From Ligustrum vulgare (taxonomy: Eukaryota > Streptophyta > Magnoliopsida > Lamiales > Oleaceae): a stretch of 64,000 nucleotides of DNA. The notes beneath the pieces were generated by a model, which was not told the origin of the DNA, did no database searches, and saw only the letters and a program-made list of their open reading frames with translations. Within the stretch, counting starts at the first letter, position 1. Each line of letters opens with the position of its first letter. The stretch is from assembly GCA_963555705.1 (NCBI GenBank), contig OY743187.1, positions 12,662,133-12,726,132 on the forward strand, written 5' to 3'. Position numbers and translations under genes: made by a program. Positions 59,148 through 64,000 of this stretch are shown piece by piece.

Positions 59148-59479
59148 TGAGTAAAAACCAAGCACAAGAGTCTTACTGCGTCTGAACGTAGTATCGGTAC
59201 TAAATATATTTTTACTCCTTCCATCCGTTCCACAAATTTAGAGTTTCAATGTATATTAATTAAACAGCTTTTATGATGCCCATTGGGACCACTTGACGGG
59301 TGGACATTGAGTGTCAGGTGGACCCTACCAGACACTCTCCCAAGGGAGAGGACACAAAAGCCGAGCACACTTTTTTTTTAATATTTTTAAAAGAGGAAAT
59401 TAGATCCTCGCTTACATTTCAGCAACCTAATTAAAAATCAGATTTAGAAGCTCTTTATTCAAAATTCAGGTTCAATTTT
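59148..59479. other. Ancient XTH 3' flank resuming after hAT
   Basis: GAGTAAAAACCAAGCACAAG (59,150 on) and a CTCCTTCCATCCGTTCCACA phrase match the XTH-a flank at about 18,815-18,910. It also has AAAATCAGATTTAGAAG at 59,436, shared with 23,600. No gene is seen. Confidence 0.55.
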
Positions 59480-59745
59480 TAATATTAATATTAACGACTC
59501 GTTTTCGCCAATATCTGGGTCCAGCTCAAACAAACACTCTTCACCTCACAACTTAATTTTATGGAACCACCCTCTCTAGTCTCTGCACTTTCCTCAACCC
59601 CACAAACTTCAAATAAATACCCAACAAACTTCTGGTTCTCGATTCCAATCCAAGAATGAGCATCTCTTTGGCAAGATTTTGACATGCAAATCAAACTCGT
59701 GCTGGAACCGTCGCCGCCTATTATGCAATCTAGCACCAGTGGTGC
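59480..59745 (+). pseudogene. XTH: XTH copy f, 5' remnant
   Basis: It keeps the array promoter block (ACTCGTTTTCGCCAATATCT, GGAACCACCCTCTCTA, AAATAAATACCCAACAAA, where the TATA box is changed). It then jumps, by a deletion of about 190 bp that removes the ATG, to the exon 1 part TCGATTCCAATCCAAGAATG...CTCTTTGGCAAGATTTTGAC, ending CCTATTATGCAATC, in which the GT donor has become GC. Exons 2 and 3 are absent. Confidence 0.85.
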
Positions 59746-60126
59746 TAGATAGGCCAAAGATGGAGTAGTACAACATGAATAAATCCCAAATTTTTAATAT
59801 TTCAGTTCACAAGAATCAAATAAGAACTACCTCATCTGAGTACGAGTAACATTACGGTGTTGTAAATGTCAAAAACAGAATACAAAAGCATATCCTTAAA
59901 TCATACAGCATTTCACAGAACAAACGTTGGACTGCAGATAACTTACTGTACATGAAATACATAATCAAGAACAAACAAATTACAAACATCAAATGACTTC
60001 GAGATTCCTGAGAAAATCTATTCCCATCAAATCCTGAACTCTACATATATACTTGCATTGCAGAAGATCCACTAATCGTCAAACGGAAGACGGTTAGATT
60101 TGATACCCGAACAACTCAAGAAAATT
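59746..60126 (-). other. Probable 3' UTR / downstream region of CBP60
   Basis: Sequence directly after the CBP60 stop codon on the minus strand. It has no frame of note. The poly(A) site is not determined. Confidence 0.4.
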
Positions 60127-63100
60127 CTACTCATCATCTAACTCCACGAGTTCTGCCCTCCTCTCGGCTGCTTTCTTCCTGATAAAGATACCCCACCTCA
60201 TCGCGGCCTTAATTTTCAGCCACCCAACAACAGCCTTCCCAGAACGGGTACGGTCCTCGTTATAACTGAGGCCGGGAGAGGGTGCTGGCAAGTAAGAAGG
60301 AAAACTGTACCCGTCTTCAGGCCCGTTAACAGAGGCATGACCTCCCATGCTGAAAAGCCTAAGCAAATGCTGCATGTCTTCATTCTCGAGCATTTCGTGA
60401 CTTTTCATGCGAATTTCCTCTTCTGACAGCAAGTCTTCTACACCCTTGTCCCTGTTCTGAGGCCAATCCTCGAACGGGTTAATCATAGTCTGCTGGACTG
60501 AGGAGTTGCCCATTTGGAATGATGATGATGATTGAGAAGGACCAAGTGCAAGCCCAATGCTATTGTCATACGTCGTGATTTGCTGAGGATGGTTGATCTG
60601 CTGATCATTGTGAGTAAAAATGGCCGGATCAAACTGAGTACGGGAACTGGAGGTCATAAGCGGAGACTGAATAGGGTATCTCGTAGTTGTATTGTCATTG
60701 TAAGAACCTGGGATTGGTCGGGGGGGGGGGGGGGGGGAATCAGTTGATCAGTCTGTGTATACATGTATATGCATTCAAGATAAAATAGAAGTTACCACTG
60801 AAAAATAAACAAAATATAACTGACCACAAAAGTAAAACAAGAGAAAAGTAAGGAACAAGACGAACAAATTGTAAATAAGTATAGGCAGGAAAGAGGGAGC
60901 GAGGACAAAACGAAAGTAAGAATAAGAAGTGTCCTGTCCTGAACGTTTTCAAATGATTGCCGATGTCTGATTCCAAGCTTTTCAAGCTCATCCCATATTT
61001 GATTATATAAGCTCCAGCTCAAGAAATATATCCACTATCCAACAATTCTTTACCAGTAACAGCCATCCTACCAACATGTACCTTGTGCAAAAAGCATATA
61101 AAAACAGAAAGGTTGAGCCGCAACCTTGACGGCCCCCACCTGCCCTACCCTGAGCCTTAGTAAAGGATGTAAATCGTAGATTATGCCTCCAAGGGTAAAA
61201 GGTTGCTTGTACACTTACACTTACCCAATGATCAAATCCATATTCCAGGATTCGAACCCTTGACGCGACAGCCTCAAGCAAAGTTGGGGTTTTTCCAACT
61301 TCCCTTTTTACCAATTGGAGATGTGCCTTGGTGGTAAAAAAAAAAAAAAAAGGTTCCCCAGGATCCCAACCAAAGCGAAAAAATTAACTAAATATGCACC
61401 CAAAAAACACCATCAATTCCAGATTCACAAGGTAAAAATGAGCATAAAAGCTTTGATACATAATCCAATATCCATTTATTGCTGTATTCGGAGGCCATGA
61501 GATGATTTATAAATGAAATATTATTGTTTTCGATGTAAAATGTGGCTGAAAAGTGATTTTAAAAAATGTTTGGTTAAAAAGTTATTTGGGAAATTGTGAT
61601 GTTTATAAATTAGTTTATAAATGGTTTAAATAACAGAGGCTTAGCAAAGACCGCAAGATTGCTGATGGTTAGGCTAGGCTAGGCAATAACAATAAAAAAT
61701 GGTCATGTCAAATCTTTGGCCATGGTAGAGATATTCCGGATGCAGTTGCTTCATTATCAATTTGTTTCTGCCAAGATGATTAAAACAAATTGTGTTATCT
61801 TTCAAGGAGAAGCAATACAAGTTATTGAAGAGATCTTGGAGCTTTGGTCTGTTAAGCTGATTGAGACTGGAAATAAAACTATTTTCATTGCAGCGAAACA
61901 GCCCCGCAAGTCCCCAAAAATTATATAAAAAAAAATAGTGGAATGCTTTTTGAGGCATACAAGATAAAGAAAATTGTTGCCTATCTTAGATCGGAAAGCT
62001 CAATTTTCATTATTTACTTTCTCTTTTGGCCGTAAGGAATGCTTTCACTTATTTGCTCCAACCAAAAAGAAAATTTATTCAATAAGGTGATATTTACCTC
62101 CAATTTGCATGCTTGGAATCATTGATGAAGGCTCAGATGGAACTGACGCTGGAAATCTTGGCGGTAGAAGCGGATTATCTAAAACATCAGGATAATTGAC
62201 CGAGCCCATGGAAAGATCGTTAGATAAAGCACTCGACTTCTTTTGCTTGAAGTTCAAAAGTGATTTTCCATCATACTCCACAACTTGGTTCCAGTTATCA
62301 TATGCTTTTTTAACCAAGGTATCCACATATACCTACAGGTAAAGTTTTAAAGATTCCCATGAGACACTGCAAAGATACTGCCTTCTCCAACTAGCAATCA
62401 GATGCAAACAAAAATATTCTTCCAGCTAACAATGAATATGCTGGATCAGCTTTTTCCAGTGAGTTAGTAGTTCATCTGGCAAATATATGTTATGCCAGTT
62501 GCTTGAATCCCAGTCTTAGTTAACATTCATTCAAACACCGGATGAGATTTAAACAGAAAATACTTATTCAAAATAAATATATATATATTACTTTCACCAT
62601 CCTGATCTAAAATCCGTCTTTGGGGATCAAAATATTAGAGAAATCTTGCAATATTTTATAGAACACCATCATCTAATTTTTCCGTTGTCCTTCAAGTAGT
62701 CACCAATGTTTGGTGGATAATTGAAATAATCAATTCAATAAGAATATTTGGAGATGACAACAACAAATAAATGGAACTTGTTCTAAAACCCACAATGGGT
62801 TTCTTATAAGACCCATACCCCCACCCCCTATGGTGGGTGGACAGTGGGGCCCACCCACCATTGCCCAATCCCCAACCAGCAAATGGCGGGTGAGTTTCAT
62901 TACTAGTGCCCATTATGGGCACCAGATCAGCCCTGTACAATAGATATCTTTTAACACGAGAATCAAGTGAAGAAAATTACATTTTCTAAACGGTATATAA
63001 TGTACTTGAGCAACTTCTACAAGTTAACAATTCTCAAAACCAAACCACTTTTTTTTAAAAAGTAAAAAACAAAGTTCTGAAAACTTTCAGTTTAACCCTA

Positions 63101-63662
63101 GATTTCACGTACCAGTACCTTACATGGATCACAAATGACTTCGAAAAACCCAATCCAAGTTTTACGACATTTAAGGCATGTCTAATACTCAACACTGATT
63201 GTCTACTCAAAAAGCATGCACTACCAGTCACACGTGAAAAGAGCTTAAACATGAATATTTGATGTATTCCTCCGGTTTGAATCATCAGCAAAAAATGCAA
63301 CAGCTATACTGTGCAATGAACTTCAGCCATCAATTAACAGATTCAGAGTGAAAAGATGACCTTGTTTCTACGAATATACAAAAAGTTTTAATTTTGCAAG
63401 AAAGAAATCAACTTATACAATACAAGAGAACACTCATTTTAAGTGAAATGTTACAAACCTTCTGGCTGTCAGAAAGTGATTCTGCTGGACAATATTGGTC
63501 GTTAGCAATCAGGCCACTTAGCTCATAGATGTTGTTAAAAACAGCGCCTACATTTCTTGAATCATCGGCGTAGTAAATATAAAATTTCCCACTCAAGTCA
63601 CAAGTTTTCGAGTGCTCTATGAGGGCATCCCACATCTTATTTGACATACCACTCCCGAGGAT
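60127..63662 (-). CDS. CBP60: CBP60-family calmodulin-binding protein, last three exons
   Basis: Plant calmodulin-binding protein 60; family members are nuclear regulators, several acting in immunity. Visible minus-strand exons are 63,459-63,662 ([39 protein letters not shown]), 62,098-62,332 ([30 protein letters not shown]) and 60,127-60,707 ([16 protein letters not shown]...[33 protein letters not shown], ending VELDDE then TAG). The exons join in phase (...IG-G/GSYND). The C-terminal Trp-containing basic helix is the expected calmodulin-binding site of the CBP60b/a type. Upstream exons lie beyond the right edge. No lesion is seen. The acceptor of the last exon is preceded by an 18-base C-run (minus strand). 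Confidence 0.92.
60720..60737. repeat. Poly-G (18) beside CBP60 splice acceptor
   Basis: On the minus strand this is an 18-base C-run ending 10 nt before the acceptor CAG at 60,708-60,710; it stands in for the usual polypyrimidine tract. Confidence 0.9.
61085..61350 (-). mobile_element. tRNA-derived SINE-like element in CBP60 intron
   Basis: The minus strand has AATTGGTAAAAAGGGAAGTT (A-box position) and GGGTTCGAATCCTGG (B box, 61,245-61,260) about 60 nt apart, within a segment bordered by a homopolymer at 61,335-61,350. It does not fold as a complete tRNA. The boundaries are approximate. Confidence 0.5.
61505..61640. mobile_element. MITE relative in CBP60 intron
   Basis: Inverted relative of 41,650-41,810: GATTTATAAATGAAA at the left and TTTATAAATTAGTTTATAAA with AACAGAGGC at the right. 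Confidence 0.4.
62333..63458 (-). other. CBP60 intron with foldback-like segment
   Basis: Intron between the two upstream visible exons. At 62,770-62,935 it has short inverted phrases (ATGGTGGGTGG/CCACCCACCAT, CCCACAATGGG, GCCCATTATGGGC) resembling a small foldback element. No gene is seen. Confidence 0.45.
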
Positions 63663-64000
63663 CTACGAACACCATTTATACAAATCAAAATATGAAAAGC
63701 ATGGGCTTATTAACTCTATTAATGAAGAAAGATGGGTTAAGTACACAATTACAAATATTAAGGCTTGAAATTTTTTGTAATAAGACGTTTTGTAATTAAT
63801 TACACAAGTATCAAAATAATTTTTAAAATCAGGTATTTTTTTAATTCAGAATTAGGTTCTGTAATTAATTACAATTGTGACTTTATTTCAATTTGTAATT
63901 AGTTACAATTGTAAATTTAACTACAATTGCAATTTATTACAACCACCGCCTAATTTGTAATCAGCCACTGCTACAACTACCGTCGAAAATACAATTATAA
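63663..64000 (-). other. CBP60 intron with left end of a MULE-like repeat
   Basis: ATTTTTAAAATCAGGTAT near 63,818 and the following AATTACAATTGTGAC-type repeats resemble the ends and repeat arrays of the 24,180 element family. It is cut by the window edge. Confidence 0.4.

Noticed and set aside
61240..61265. Possible tRNA gene (GGGTTCGAATCCTGG)
   Set aside because: Only the B-box is convincing; no acceptor stem or anticodon arm pairs around it, so a SINE-like element is the better reading.

Overview
The window is nuclear DNA of a flowering plant, probably a eudicot. The signs are GT-AG spliced genes of plant-specific families (xyloglucan endotransglucosylase/hydrolase, XTH; calmodulin-binding protein 60, CBP60), AT-rich spacers, and a dense load of plant-type transposable elements. 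I found no bacterial operon, CRISPR array, tRNA gene or functional rRNA gene.

Layout. (1) 1 to about 16,531: a decayed Helitron on the minus strand that runs off the left edge. It holds a broken Rep/PIF1-helicase gene (1-6,705) and an RPA70-like gene (8,465-16,117). The first intron of the RPA70-like gene is swollen by a decayed Copia-type LTR element (10,846-15,014). (2) 17,300-59,750: a tandem array of six XTH copies, all on the plus strand. XTH-a (17,500), XTH-b (29,096) and XTH-d (43,027) look intact. XTH-c (31,590-38,231) is a pseudogene split by a 5.6-kb Copia element. XTH-e (48,741-55,634) is otherwise open but split by a young 5.9-kb Copia element in exon 1. XTH-f (about 59,485-59,740) is a remnant. 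(3) 60,127 to the right edge: the last three exons of a CBP60 gene on the minus strand.

Between the XTH copies lie the 3' end of a Ty3/gypsy element, a non-autonomous MULE with long terminal inverted repeats (TIRs), a gag-protease Copia fragment, repeated MULE transposase fragments, a 5S-derived Cassandra-like solo LTR, several MITEs, and a full-length but broken hAT element with a related short MITE. The stretch 38.2-42.9 kb and the stretch 44.1-48.6 kb are copies of one duplicated unit. Because they are paralogous, each serves as an 'empty site' control for insertions in the other.

How the genes work together. XTH enzymes are secreted to the cell wall, where they cut and religate xyloglucan. 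The intact copies encode nearly identical mature proteins, and introns and exons combine in different ways among copies, which suggests gene conversion or unequal crossing-over. CBP60 is an unrelated neighbour (calmodulin-binding, defence-type transcription regulators). The most notable non-genic signal is a set of eight ACGGCCGT palindromes at 34,957-35,154, mostly exactly 21 bp apart, inside a nested LTR fragment. I did not find a clearly new biological system; the main interest is the recombination and transposon history of the XTH array.
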